Source: Devosia neptuniae
Lineage (GTDB): Bacteria; Pseudomonadota; Alphaproteobacteria; Rhizobiales; Devosiaceae
Reading direction: 5' to 3'
Length of the DNA: 64,000 bases
NCBI RefSeq assembly: GCF_025452235.1
Contig: NZ_CP104965.1
Span: 1,116,001-1,180,000 of the forward strand
The notes beneath the pieces are model-generated. The model was given only the letters and a program-made list of their open reading frames with translations. It was not told the origin of the DNA and made no database searches. Position numbers and translations under genes: made by a program. Position 1 is the stretch's first letter. Each line of letters opens with the position of its first letter. This document shows, piece by piece, positions 15,530 to 24,168 of this stretch.

Positions 15530-16899
15530 TCGTTGCGGGTGGTCAGCCGCAACCAGCGCGCCACGGCGCCCATTCTGCCCCGGCCATAGGCGAGGCCGTG
15601 ATAGAGGCGCAAGGCGGCGCGAGCCCAGCTCAGGTAAATCACGGGCGCATGCTGCCAGCGCGCCAGCCGAAACATGGAATGGCTCCAAGCGCTGATGGCG
15701 TAGCGCAGCCGGTAGATCAGCTTGCGGCGGAAGGGAAGAGCGTTGCTTGGCGCCACACGTCTGCGCGGCCTTCGGCCTCGGCGGCGCCAGGTCAGGCGAT
15801 AGGCCAGACCTTCGCGGCGCTGGCGCAGGCCGGCCGCCTGCGTGGCGGCGACATAGTCCGCATCAACCCGGCTCAGCTCCAGCCTGCCTTGGGCAATGCC
15901 GGCTTGCACGATGTCGTGCAGTTCGGGCGTGCGAACTACGACCACATTGGTGCCGCGCCAATCCGATGAATAGGGCTCCACCCAGGCATCGCCGAAAGAG
16001 ATATCGGCGGTTTCCGCCATGACATCGTCGCACCAATTGCAGGCGGAGTTCTGGAAGAAGCCGGCGCCCCAATCGCCGTCGGCAAGGTTAAACCAATCCT
16101 GCTGTCGCACTTCGCCATCCCTCAGGGTCAGTTGCGCCGTATACCAATTGGCGGGCCGCTCCGGCCCCTTGAGCCGGAATTCGGGCCGGGCCACCGCTTC
16201 GGACACGGTGTGCATCTGCCAGGCAAAGCTCTCCACCAGCCTTGCGCTCTTCATGTGGCCGCAGAACAGGCCCAACGTATAGGCGATGCGCTCGCGCAGG
16301 ACCGCATCTTCCGCCCGCAGCAGATGGACCGCCTTGATGAAGCAGGGAATGCCGACAATGGCATAGCGCCCCGGCACGGTCCGGATTTCAGCAAGAATGC
16401 CCGAGAGCTCGACGGGGTAGTAGCGGGATTTGGCCCCGGCAAGGATATCGTCGGCGGTGCGGGATATCGCATAGCGGAAATGTGGGCCGTCCGTGGCGGG
16501 TCGCACATGCGCCACGCCGTCGATCAGGCCGCGCCGCAGCAATTCGGCGGCGACCCAGCTGACCATGCCGCCCGAACTGCCGTGTTGACGGTAACCGCCC
16601 TCCGCCACCGCGCCAACATAGGCGGCGGTGAAATGGCCGAGGCGAGCATCGACTTGCGGGGTGGCGGCAAAACGCCGGGAAGCCAACTCATCCTCATTGG
16701 ACGCAGCAGGCGAAAAGGGGCAAATCCGGCCGAATGCCGCGCTGCGATCCCGTGTGCCGGGCCCAGCGGGCTTGAACTGGCCATAGGCGTCCAGCGTCAT
16801 GTGAGCGTTCGATCCCGCCGCACAGGCGCCGCAGCCGATGCACATGCCAGACGCGATAATCTGGCGCGGACTGATCGCGATTTCAGGCGAGGACGGCAT
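15526..16899 (-). CDS. FrhB/FdhB-like iron-sulfur oxidoreductase subunit
   Basis: A 457-residue protein of the coenzyme F420 hydrogenase/dehydrogenase beta-subunit family. An N-terminal CIGCGAC with a later CPF resembles a single 4Fe-4S site, followed by the family core GSSGGMVSWVAAELLRRGL, SRYYPVELS and VGIPCFIKAVHLL, then CNWCDDVMAETADISFGDAW. The C-terminal 110 residues are basic and extra. Outside archaea, members of this family occur beside pyruvyl transferases in polysaccharide loci and their reaction is not known; F420 itself need not be involved. It overlaps the pyruvyl-transferase-like gene by 17 bases and is the last gene of the six-gene minus operon. Confidence 0.85.
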   Translation of the reverse strand: MPSSPEIAISPRQIIASGMCIGCGACAAGSNAHMTLDAYGQFKPAGPGTRDRSAAFGRICPFSPAASNEDELASRRFAATPQVDARLGHFTAAYVGAVAEGGYRQHGSSGGMVSWVAAELLRRGLIDGVAHVRPATDGPHFRYAISRTADDILAGAKSRYYPVELSGILAEIRTVPGRYAIVGIPCFIKAVHLLRAEDAVLRERIAYTLGLFCGHMKSARLVESFAWQMHTVSEAVARPEFRLKGPERPANWYTAQLTLRDGEVRQQDWFNLADGDWGAGFFQNSACNWCDDVMAETADISFGDAWVEPYSSDWRGTNVVVVRTPELHDIVQAGIAQGRLELSRVDADYVAATQAAGLRQRREGLAYRLTWRRRGRRPRRRVAPSNALPFRRKLIYRLRYAISAWSHSMFRLARWQHAPVIYLSWARAALRLYHGLAYGRGRMGAVARWLRLTTRND

Positions 16900-17932
16900 C
16901 TAGATAGGCCTCCGACTCGGCCCGCAGCGAGGCAATGCGGCGCGCGATAAGCGGATCGAGAGGCTGCGTCAGGATATGGTCATAGCGACACTCATCGGCG
17001 CTTTCCGACACCATATGCGCCTCGGCCCCCAAAGCCGCGACGAGATCGCGCACCTTGTTGAAACGATAGTCCGAGGGCGCGGTGGCAAAGGGCTTGCCGT
17101 TGATCACCGCGAAGACGCAGCCGTGGAAAAAGTTGGTGATGACCGCCGCAGCACCGGCCATCAGGGCAGCGAATTCAAGCGGGCCGGCATCGATGCGCTG
17201 CATGTCGGCCCAGGGATTGTCATAGCCCACGCTGAGCAGCTGCAGATCGCGCCGCTGCGCCCAGCCCGTCACCGCCCGTATCAGCCAATCCGGAAAACCA
17301 TGACCATAGACGAGCGCATAGGGCCGCGCGTCCACAGCCGCCTTCGGCACGAGATGGGCGAACTGCAGAACGGGATCGAGCACGAGGGGCGGCCGCATGC
17401 CGAGCGCGGTTTCGACAATGTCCTGCGAATTGCGGTCCCGCACCGATATCGCGTCGAACCGGCTCAATTGCGCGGACCAGTATGGGTCCAACGCGCCCGA
17501 CTGACTGCCAAAACTTGCCGCATAGGCGGCGAGCCGGCCGGCCCTGAGGCCTTCGCCATAGAACAGCGCCTTGCCCCCATACCAGGGGTGGCTGAGATTC
17601 CACACTTCGTCGCTACCCACCAGCACCAGATCGTATGGCTCGCTCTGTTCCGGCCCCTGCAACGGAAAAGGCGGCGACAGCGGCAGCGCCTCGAACGCGG
17701 CAAAGAACTTCCGGGTTTTGGCCCGATAGCGGGCGTCCCGCGGCGCCTCGGGAACGGGCCGCAGGGCGCAGCGCCATTCGGCCAGGTTGATGCGGCTCGA
17801 CTGGTGATCGAGCAGCACTGCGTCATGGCCGCGTTCGCGCAGGCCTTCAACGAGACATCTTGCCTGCCAATAGGAGCCGTAATTGATGCAGCGGTGAAAA
17901 GTCAGCACGCCGATGCGCTGGGGCGGGGTCAT
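16883..17932 (-). CDS. Polysaccharide pyruvyl transferase family protein
   Basis: A 349-residue protein of the CsaB/WcaK-type pyruvyl transferase family, which adds ketal pyruvate from phosphoenolpyruvate to sugar hydroxyls. Family features: N-terminal RIGVLTFHRCINYGSYWQA, LVLVGSDEVWN, YAASFG near residue 137, ISVRDRNSQDI, and the C-terminal FFHGCVFAVINGKPF. The N-terminal NYGS motif and the paired FrhB-like gene downstream are typical of this subgroup. Five bases separate it from the oxidoreductase gene upstream. Pyruvylation would give the product a negative charge. Confidence 0.87.
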   Translation of the reverse strand: MTPPQRIGVLTFHRCINYGSYWQARCLVEGLRERGHDAVLLDHQSSRINLAEWRCALRPVPEAPRDARYRAKTRKFFAAFEALPLSPPFPLQGPEQSEPYDLVLVGSDEVWNLSHPWYGGKALFYGEGLRAGRLAAYAASFGSQSGALDPYWSAQLSRFDAISVRDRNSQDIVETALGMRPPLVLDPVLQFAHLVPKAAVDARPYALVYGHGFPDWLIRAVTGWAQRRDLQLLSVGYDNPWADMQRIDAGPLEFAALMAGAAAVITNFFHGCVFAVINGKPFATAPSDYRFNKVRDLVAALGAEAHMVSESADECRYDHILTQPLDPLIARRIASLRAESEAYLDAVLA

Positions 17933-17937
17933 GCGGA

Positions 17938-18951
17938 TTACCGCGCATAGATGCGGTCGAGCACATCGGCCACGATGGTGAAATCCTCGGCCGCCGCGTC
18001 GAAGCGGCCACCAGCACGGAGCTGGCTTGCCCAGGCCGTTGCCGCCCGGCCGGGCCAGGCATCAGGCGGTTCGGATAGCGCCACGCTGCTCGTGCCGCTA
18101 TGGTGATAGGCGGAAAAATCTAGGAAGGAACCACGCACATTGGCTATGCTGGCGCCGCCTTTGGTGCCGTAAAAATCGGCGCCGATGACCGCGTCGCGGC
18201 CCGCATGCAAATGCCATGAGCAGGAGATGCGCACCACCGTCCCGGTCGCCAGGGTAAGCGTGGCGGTGGCGAAATCCTCGACCGTATCGCCGTCACGGGC
18301 GATCGGTGCGCCCCGGCTGAACAGGTGGCCGGTGACCGAAGTCACGTCTGGAAAGCCCAGGGTCCACAAAGCCAGATCGACCAGATGCACGCCCAGATCC
18401 ATGACGCAACCGCCGCCGGACAGCGCCTTGTCGAAGAACCACGGCTTGTCCGGTCCATAGGCGTTGTGGAACACCAGATCGGCCGCGAAGACCTCTCCCA
18501 GCGCGCCGGATTGAACCAGATCGCGGATCCGTCGCATGCCCTCGGTATGGCGGTAGGAGAGGTCCACCCCCAATACCCGATTGGCCTGACGCGCGGCAGC
18601 CACCACTGACGCCACCTCTGACTGCGTGCGACCGAGCGGCTTCTGGCAGAAGACCGCAAGGCCACGCTCCAGCGCCCGGATAGATTGCTCGGCATGCAGT
18701 GCGCTGGGCGTGGCGATGACCAGCCCATCGAGATCATGTTCCAGCATCTCGTCTAGCGACGCCGCGACCAGTGCATCCGGCGCCAGCGCCCGGGCCGCGT
18801 CGACCATGGCGGGCGACGGATCGGAAATCATTGCCGGAACGACCAGGCCGTCTTCCACCAGCGAGCGCATGCGGATCAGGCCGATGCGGCCGGTGCCGAG
18901 AAAGCCCACACGCGGCGCGCTGGCGCGCATAGAATCTGCAGCCGGCATCAT
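17938..18951 (-). CDS. Gfo/Idh/MocA-family NAD(P)-dependent oxidoreductase
   Basis: A 337-residue sugar or cyclitol dehydrogenase. The Rossmann motif is VGFLGTGRIGLIR, the conserved active-site Lys lies in VFCQKPLGRT, and GGGCVMDLGVHLVDLALW is the usual C-terminal catalytic region with Asp and His. Inositol 2-dehydrogenases belong to this family, and an inositol-phosphate synthase is in the same locus, so an inositol or UDP-sugar substrate is plausible but not proven. The ATG at 18951 overlaps the stop of the zinc dehydrogenase (ATGA); a second ATG follows immediately. Confidence 0.88.
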   Translation of the reverse strand: MMPAADSMRASAPRVGFLGTGRIGLIRMRSLVEDGLVVPAMISDPSPAMVDAARALAPDALVAASLDEMLEHDLDGLVIATPSALHAEQSIRALERGLAVFCQKPLGRTQSEVASVVAAARQANRVLGVDLSYRHTEGMRRIRDLVQSGALGEVFAADLVFHNAYGPDKPWFFDKALSGGGCVMDLGVHLVDLALWTLGFPDVTSVTGHLFSRGAPIARDGDTVEDFATATLTLATGTVVRISCSWHLHAGRDAVIGADFYGTKGGASIANVRGSFLDFSAYHHSGTSSVALSEPPDAWPGRAATAWASQLRAGGRFDAAAEDFTIVADVLDRIYAR

Positions 18952-19934
18952 GGATAAAGCACCAGCGCCTTGAGGAAGCCATCGGGCCGGTCCCGCGTGG
19001 CATTGAGCGCTGCATCGAGTTGGTCCAGCCCATAACGGTGGGTATAGAGCGGCATCGGATCGATCCGGCCATCGACCACCGCGGCAATCGCCTCGTGCAC
19101 GCCCTGGGCGTAGATTGCCGGATCGCGTTCATGCGCATTGATCACATCCAGGCCCCGCCAGTTCCACAGCTGCATATTGACCTGGCGCGGACCATCCTGG
19201 TGATAGCCGGCAATGACCAGCCGGCCGCGTTCGCGTGTGAGTTCGGCGGCAAGATCGAGTGGCCATTGCTTGCCGGTGGCCTCGATGACCCGGTCGCAGA
19301 ACTGCCCGCCGGTCAGCTCCTTGACCTGTTCGATGATCTGCCAGTGATCCTGCATGGCAATGGTGTGCTCGGCGCCCAGTCTGTCGGCCAGATCCAGCGC
19401 GAACGGCCGGCGGGCAATGGCAATGACGCGGGCGCCGGCAGCAATTGCCAATTGCGTCAGCAGCGCGCCCAAAAAGCCGATGCCGACAATAGCCACGGTC
19501 TGGCCGGGGGAAATTCCGGCGCGCTTGAAGATATTCATCGCGCAGCCCAGCGGCTCGCCGGGAAACGGCATATCGTCCAGCTCGGGCGGCAGTTTGACCA
19601 CGGCATCGGCCTCGGCAATGTCGTGGCTGGCATAGCTGTGATAAGACAGCGTGGCGACGCGATCGCCGATAGCCAGATCAGTCACGCCCGCTCCCACGGC
19701 GTCGATAATGCCCCAGCCTTCGTGACCCAGCCCGCCCGGTTCGGTGGGAAATTTCATCCAGTCCGGTCCTGCCCATGGGGTGAGATTGGACGCGCAAACG
19801 CCACAGCCTTCGAGCCGGATGCGAACCTGGTCAGGCCCCGGCAGGGGCAGGTCATGGGTCTCGATCCGGAACAGGCCTGGTCCGGTCACCACGGCGGCCT
19901 GCAGCTGTTCGGCGGGGAAAATGGCACGGTTCAT
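18948..19934 (-). CDS. Zinc-type alcohol/polyol dehydrogenase (MDR family)
   Basis: A 328-residue medium-chain dehydrogenase. Catalytic-zinc region GCGVCASNLTPW and GHEGWGIIDAVGAGV are present, and the NAD-binding motif is VAIVGIGFLGALLTQLA. The four-Cys structural zinc loop is missing, as in several sugar dehydrogenases of this group. The start is ATG 19934 with GAGGGG upstream; the open frame begins five codons earlier at a TTG. It is coupled to the Gfo/Idh gene downstream, a pair that often performs stepwise oxidation and reduction of a sugar or cyclitol. Confidence 0.87.
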   Translation of the reverse strand: MNRAIFPAEQLQAAVVTGPGLFRIETHDLPLPGPDQVRIRLEGCGVCASNLTPWAGPDWMKFPTEPGGLGHEGWGIIDAVGAGVTDLAIGDRVATLSYHSYASHDIAEADAVVKLPPELDDMPFPGEPLGCAMNIFKRAGISPGQTVAIVGIGFLGALLTQLAIAAGARVIAIARRPFALDLADRLGAEHTIAMQDHWQIIEQVKELTGGQFCDRVIEATGKQWPLDLAAELTRERGRLVIAGYHQDGPRQVNMQLWNWRGLDVINAHERDPAIYAQGVHEAIAAVVDGRIDPMPLYTHRYGLDQLDAALNATRDRPDGFLKALVLYP

Positions 19935-19945
19935 GGCGCCGCCCC

Positions 19946-20209
19946 TCAATCGCGGTTGACAAATTTATTGAAGCGGCTCTTGCCGCCGTCGCTGGTCTGG
20001 TCCTGGTAGAGAAAGGCCAGCTTGTTCTCGTCGAAAATCTGAAAGAATTCGTCCCAGGAGATTTCTTCCAGATTATCTTCGGGCTCGCCAAAATCGATGC
20101 GCAGGATGCCGCCCTTGCCACCGGTATCCACCTTGGCCGGGTGGCCGTCGCGCGCTTCGGCCCATTTGCGGATCTCGTCGTGGCTGGTCGTGGTGTTGGA
20201 ACTGCTCAT
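19946..20209 (-). CDS. Small conserved protein of the sugar operon
   Basis: An 87-residue protein starting MSSSNTTTSHDEIRKWAEAR and containing GHPAKVDTGGKGG, ILRIDFGEPEDNLEEISWDE and FFQIFDENKLAFLYQD. This pattern belongs to a widespread small family, sometimes misannotated as a branching-enzyme fragment, whose function is not established. GGAG lies 7 bases before the ATG. It sits 16 bases after the UDP-glucose dehydrogenase stop and 11 bases before the zinc dehydrogenase start, so it is inside the operon. Confidence 0.75.
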   Translation of the reverse strand: MSSSNTTTSHDEIRKWAEARDGHPAKVDTGGKGGILRIDFGEPEDNLEEISWDEFFQIFDENKLAFLYQDQTSDGGKSRFNKFVNRD

Positions 20210-20225
20210 GATAATGCTCCTTCGG

Positions 20226-21587
20226 TCATGCGGGTGAGGCGGCGACGCGCAGGCTGCCTGCGGCGCCCTGCCCGCGCCTGATCTGGGCGGATGGCGCCGC
20301 GGGAAGGCCAAGGCCCTGGTAATCCAGCCCCGCGCGGGCGGCCTCCTGCGCTACAACGATATTGCGGAAATCGAGCAGCAACCGGCCGCGCATCGCCCGG
20401 GCAAGCTGCGTCAGATCGAGCGTGCGGTATTCGTCCCATTCGGTGAGGATCACCGCGACATCGGCGTCGCGGGTCGCGGCCAGCGCAGTATCATGCCAAT
20501 GGGCAGCGGCCAGCAGGCGCTTGGCGGCCCCAGGTTGGGGATCGTGGGCATGTACCTCCAATCCCGCCTCGATCAGTCGCGGCACGATGGTCAGCGCCGC
20601 TGCCTCACGGACATCGTCGGTATTCGCCTTGAAACTGGTGCCCAGAATAGCCACGCGGCCATGCCGGGGCGCGGCGTGGATGATCCTTTGGGCCAACGCA
20701 CCCTTGCGCGCTTCATTGCCTTCGATAAGCGCTTCGATCAGGGGCTGGGGCCGGCCATATCGCCGCCCGGTGCTGGCAAAGGCGCGGGTATCCTTGGGAA
20801 AGCACGAACCGCCAAAACCGGGGCCGGCGGCCAGAAAGGCGGTGCCGATCCGGTGATCGCGGCCGATACCGTCGGCCACGGCCTTTACATCCCCGCCCAG
20901 CGCCTCGCACAGGTCGGCCACGTCATTGATGAAGCCGATCTTGAGCGCTAGCATGGCGTTGGCGGCATATTTGATCAGTTCGGCATTGACGGTGCGCGTG
21001 GCCAGCAATGGCACCCCGGCCCGGGTCAGGGGGCGATAGAGCGTGCGCAGCAATGCCTCGGACTGCGCATCATCGACGCCGATAATGATGCGGTCGGCAT
21101 GCAGGAAATCCTCGATGGCCGAGCCTTCGCGCAGGAATTCGGGATTGGAGGCCACCGCAATATCGTCACGGCCGCGCCGCGTATCGACCAGTCGTTTCAG
21201 CCGCTGCGCCGTTCCGGCGACCACGGTGGATTTGACCACAAGGACCGCACCCTCCGGCAGGTAAGGCGCAATCTCGGTAGCGGCGGCCTCGACATAGGAG
21301 AGATCGATATCGCCATCTTCGCTCGAGGGCGTGCCTACCGCGAGGAACACCGCGTTTGCCGTGCCGACCGCCTGTTTGGCGTCGCATGCAAAGGCCAACC
21401 TTCCGGCCTGCATCTGGGCCTTGATGAGATCGCCCAAGCCCGGCTCGTAGATCGGGGTTTCGGCGCGGTTCAGCGCGGCCACCCGGCCGGCATCGATATC
21501 GCAACACGTCACCTGATGGCCGAGTTCGGCCAGACAGGCACTGGTGGTCAAACCGACATAACCCGCGCCCAAAATTACGATTTTCAT
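20226..21587 (-). CDS. ugd: UDP-glucose 6-dehydrogenase
   Basis: A 453-residue NAD-dependent enzyme that oxidises UDP-glucose twice to UDP-glucuronate. The N-terminal motif is ILGAGYVGLTTSACLAELGH; the catalytic Cys262 lies in GPGFGGSCFPKDTRAF; EFLREGSAIEDF and the C-terminal NTDDVREA region are also typical. ATG 21587 is chosen because the Rossmann strand starts at once and AAGGCGA precedes it; the frame upstream is non-coding. It is the first gene of the six-gene minus operon. Its product is the substrate of the UDP-xylose synthase at 28596-29609 in the divergent operon. Confidence 0.95.
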   Translation of the reverse strand: MKIVILGAGYVGLTTSACLAELGHQVTCCDIDAGRVAALNRAETPIYEPGLGDLIKAQMQAGRLAFACDAKQAVGTANAVFLAVGTPSSEDGDIDLSYVEAAATEIAPYLPEGAVLVVKSTVVAGTAQRLKRLVDTRRGRDDIAVASNPEFLREGSAIEDFLHADRIIIGVDDAQSEALLRTLYRPLTRAGVPLLATRTVNAELIKYAANAMLALKIGFINDVADLCEALGGDVKAVADGIGRDHRIGTAFLAAGPGFGGSCFPKDTRAFASTGRRYGRPQPLIEALIEGNEARKGALAQRIIHAAPRHGRVAILGTSFKANTDDVREAAALTIVPRLIEAGLEVHAHDPQPGAAKRLLAAAHWHDTALAATRDADVAVILTEWDEYRTLDLTQLARAMRGRLLLDFRNIVVAQEAARAGLDYQGLGLPAAPSAQIRRGQGAAGSLRVAASPA

Positions 21588-21991
21588 AGGTATCGCCTTC
21601 GATCCAGTCTGTGACAAACGCCTGGAGCAGCAATTCACCACGCGAAAGCTTTGTTCCTTGGCGCGGCGGGCAGGAACACTGGCTGATCGGACAAGCAGAG
21701 GCAGCGATTTTGCCATGGGGCCACACAGCAAGGGACTCCATGGCCGGCGGAGGTGGTTTGCGCCCTGAGCGGGGAGCAGGGTGCGGTTTAACTCAGGATA
21801 AAACCCCGCCCGCTGCGGCTTTGCGCCTGCCGATTGCCGGCAAACAGCCATGAGAAGGGGCGGGCAACGGATTCACTGCGCTTTGCGGCGATTGCTGGCG
21901 CCGGGGCCGGGCTGCAGCGCCGGGCCGAGCCGGAACCCTGCTCCCGCACGCAAGCTTACTACCGCAGCTACTTACCTTTGCAGTGGGCATC
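21588..21991. other. Divergent intergenic region between the two sugar operons
   Basis: 404 bases separate the minus-strand ugd start and the plus-strand epimerase start. It must hold both promoters. No clear sigma-70 boxes, terminator or named operator is visible, and there is no convincing gene. The segment at 21770-21800 is locally A-rich (AACTCAGGATAAAA) and could be part of a promoter. Confidence 0.5.
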
Positions 21992-23098
21992 ATGAAACAG
22001 ATTTTGATCACCGGCGGCTGCGGTTTTATCGGGCGCCATGTCACAGAAGAATTGCGCGAACGGGGCTATGGCGTTCGCATTCTCGATAGCCTGATTGACC
22101 AGGTACACAGCGATGCCGCCGCCGCAGCGCCCGAGGGTGTCGACCTCATCCGCGCCGATGTCCGGGACAAGGCGGCGCTGGTCGAGGCGCTGGAGGGCAT
22201 TGATGGCGTGATCCATCTGGCGGCCGAAGTCGGGGTCGGCCAATCCATGTACGAGATCGCCCGCTATGTCGGGGGCAATGATCTGGGCACTGCCGTCCTG
22301 CTCGAAGCCATGATCGACATGCCTGTGCGTCGCATCGTGGTTGCCTCCTCGATGAGCGTTTACGGCGAGGGGCTCTATCACACCAGCGCCGGCGACAGCA
22401 TCGACTCCGTGCGGCGGCGCAGCGTCGATATCAAGGCGGGCCGCTGGGATCCGGTGGGGCCCGATGGATCTGGGCTGGTTCCCGCGCCTACCGACGAGCA
22501 AAAGTCGGTCGATCTCGCCTCCATCTACGCGCTTACCAAATATGCGCAGGAGCGCGCGGTGCTGATCTTCGGGGAGGCCTATGGCGTGGACGCCGTAGCG
22601 CTGCGCCTGTTCAACGTCTTCGGCCCCGGCCAGGCGCTCTCCAATCCCTATACCGGCGTGCTGGCCAATTTCGCCTCCCGGCTGATCAACGGCCAGCGGC
22701 CGATGATCTTCGAGGACGGCAGGCAAAGGCGAGATTTCGTGCATGTCCGCGACGTGGCCCGCGCCTTCCGGCTGGCGCTGGAACAACGCGAGGCGGCCGG
22801 GCATGTCATCAATATCGGCAGCGGCAATGCCTATGCCATTGCCGACGTGGCCACCATGCTGGCCCGCGCCATGGGCGTACCCCAGCTCGAGCCCGACATC
22901 ATGGGCAAGGCGCGATCTGGCGATATCCGCAACTGCTTTGCCGACATTTCCAAGGCGCGCGACCTGTTGGGGTTCGAGCCGCGCTTCCGCCTCGAAGACT
23001 GCCTGGACGAGCTGGCCGATTGGGTGCGACAGGCGCAGGCAGTGGATCGCGGTGCGGAGATGAAGCGGCAACTCGAAGAGCGAGGCCTGGTTTCATGA
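21992..23098 (+). CDS. NAD-dependent epimerase/dehydratase (GDP/UDP-sugar type)
   Basis: A 368-residue extended short-chain dehydrogenase. The NAD motif is ILITGGCGFIGRHVTEELRE, the catalytic triad Ser in VVASSMSVYGEG and YxxxK in YALTKYAQE, and LRLFNVFGPGQ is the usual substrate-side motif. An insertion around residues 130-170 distinguishes it from plain UDP-glucose 4-epimerase, so the sugar is uncertain. ATG 21992 is used; a GTG 9 bases upstream is possible and neither has a strong ribosome site. The stop overlaps the start of the next epimerase (ATGA). Confidence 0.88.
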   Translation: MKQILITGGCGFIGRHVTEELRERGYGVRILDSLIDQVHSDAAAAAPEGVDLIRADVRDKAALVEALEGIDGVIHLAAEVGVGQSMYEIARYVGGNDLGTAVLLEAMIDMPVRRIVVASSMSVYGEGLYHTSAGDSIDSVRRRSVDIKAGRWDPVGPDGSGLVPAPTDEQKSVDLASIYALTKYAQERAVLIFGEAYGVDAVALRLFNVFGPGQALSNPYTGVLANFASRLINGQRPMIFEDGRQRRDFVHVRDVARAFRLALEQREAAGHVINIGSGNAYAIADVATMLARAMGVPQLEPDIMGKARSGDIRNCFADISKARDLLGFEPRFRLEDCLDELADWVRQAQAVDRGAEMKRQLEERGLVS

Positions 23099-24168
23099 CC
23101 AAAGCAACACCAACAAAATTCGACGGTCCGATCGTCATCACCGGCGGCGCGGGCTTTATCGGCAGCAATTTGGCCGATGCGCTGCTCAGCGATGGCGACG
23201 CGGTGACGGTGCTCGACAATTTGAGCCGTGCCGGGGTCAGCGAGAACCTGGATTGGTTGCGCCGCCGGCACGGCGATCGCGTGCAGGTGGCCATTGCCGA
23301 TATCCGCGATCCAGCGGCCATCGATCCAGTGCTTGCCGGTGCCAGCGCGGTTTTTCATCTGGCAGCGCAGACTGCCGTGACCACCAGCCTGCACGACCCG
23401 ATTGAGGATTTCGACGTCAATGCGCGGGGCACGCTCAATGTACTCGAAGCGGTTCGCAAGGCCGGAAGGCACGCGCCGGTGATCTTTTCGAGCACCAACA
23501 AGGTCTATGGCGGGTTGGACGATCTGCGCCTGTTCGAGCTGGATGGGCGGCATGCTCCGGCCGACGAATTGATCCGCGTGCGCGGCATCAATGAGGACCG
23601 GCGCCTCGAGCTGTGCACGCCCTATGGCTGCTCCAAGGGCGTCGCCGACCAATATGTGCTCGATTACCAGCGCTCCTACGGCATTCCCACCGCGGTGCTA
23701 AGGATGAGCTGCATCTATGGGCCGCGCCAGTTCGGCACCGAGGACCAGGGCTGGGTGGCGCATTTTCTCATCCGCGCGCTGCGGGGCGAACCGATCACCA
23801 TTTACGGCGACGGCAAGCAGGTGCGCGATATCCTGCATGTCAGCGACGCGGTGGCCGCCTATCGCGCGGTGTTGGCCAGCATCGCCAAGGTGCATGGCCG
23901 CGCCTTCAACCTGGGCGGCGGTCCGCGCAATGCGGTCAGCCTCAATATGGTGCTGGCCGAAATCCAGCAGCTTACCGGCACGCCGCTGACGCTGCACCAC
24001 GAGGCCTGGCGCGAGGGCGACCAGCTTTATTTCGTGGCTGAAACCAGCCGGCTAAAGGCCGAACTGGGCTGGCGGCAGCGCATCGGCTGGCGCGATGGGC
24101 TGCGCGATCTCGCCGCTTGGCTCGGCCACCGCGAAGGGCGCCCGACGGCGCAACAGGTGCGGGCATGA
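23095..24168 (+). CDS. NAD-dependent epimerase, CDP-paratose 2-epimerase-like
   Basis: A 357-residue extended short-chain dehydrogenase. GGAGFIGSNLADALL binds NAD; FSSTNKVYGGLDDLR and CTPYGCSKGVADQYVLDY hold the catalytic Thr/Tyr/Lys; LRMSCIYGPRQFGTEDQGW is characteristic of the CDP-paratose/tyvelose 2-epimerase subgroup. Whether the true substrate is a CDP-, GDP- or UDP-sugar cannot be told. Start and stop overlap both neighbours by 4 bases, so it is fully coupled in the operon. Confidence 0.87.
   Translation: MTKATPTKFDGPIVITGGAGFIGSNLADALLSDGDAVTVLDNLSRAGVSENLDWLRRRHGDRVQVAIADIRDPAAIDPVLAGASAVFHLAAQTAVTTSLHDPIEDFDVNARGTLNVLEAVRKAGRHAPVIFSSTNKVYGGLDDLRLFELDGRHAPADELIRVRGINEDRRLELCTPYGCSKGVADQYVLDYQRSYGIPTAVLRMSCIYGPRQFGTEDQGWVAHFLIRALRGEPITIYGDGKQVRDILHVSDAVAAYRAVLASIAKVHGRAFNLGGGPRNAVSLNMVLAEIQQLTGTPLTLHHEAWREGDQLYFVAETSRLKAELGWRQRIGWRDGLRDLAAWLGHREGRPTAQQVRA

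Noticed and set aside
20226..21851. Longer UDP-glucose dehydrogenase start at 21851
   Set aside because: The 88 extra residues lack a domain, and the NAD-binding strand starts right after the ATG at 21587 with a usable ribosome site.
21968..23071. A 367-codon minus-strand frame opposite the first epimerase
   Set aside because: Shadow of a recognised short-chain dehydrogenase.
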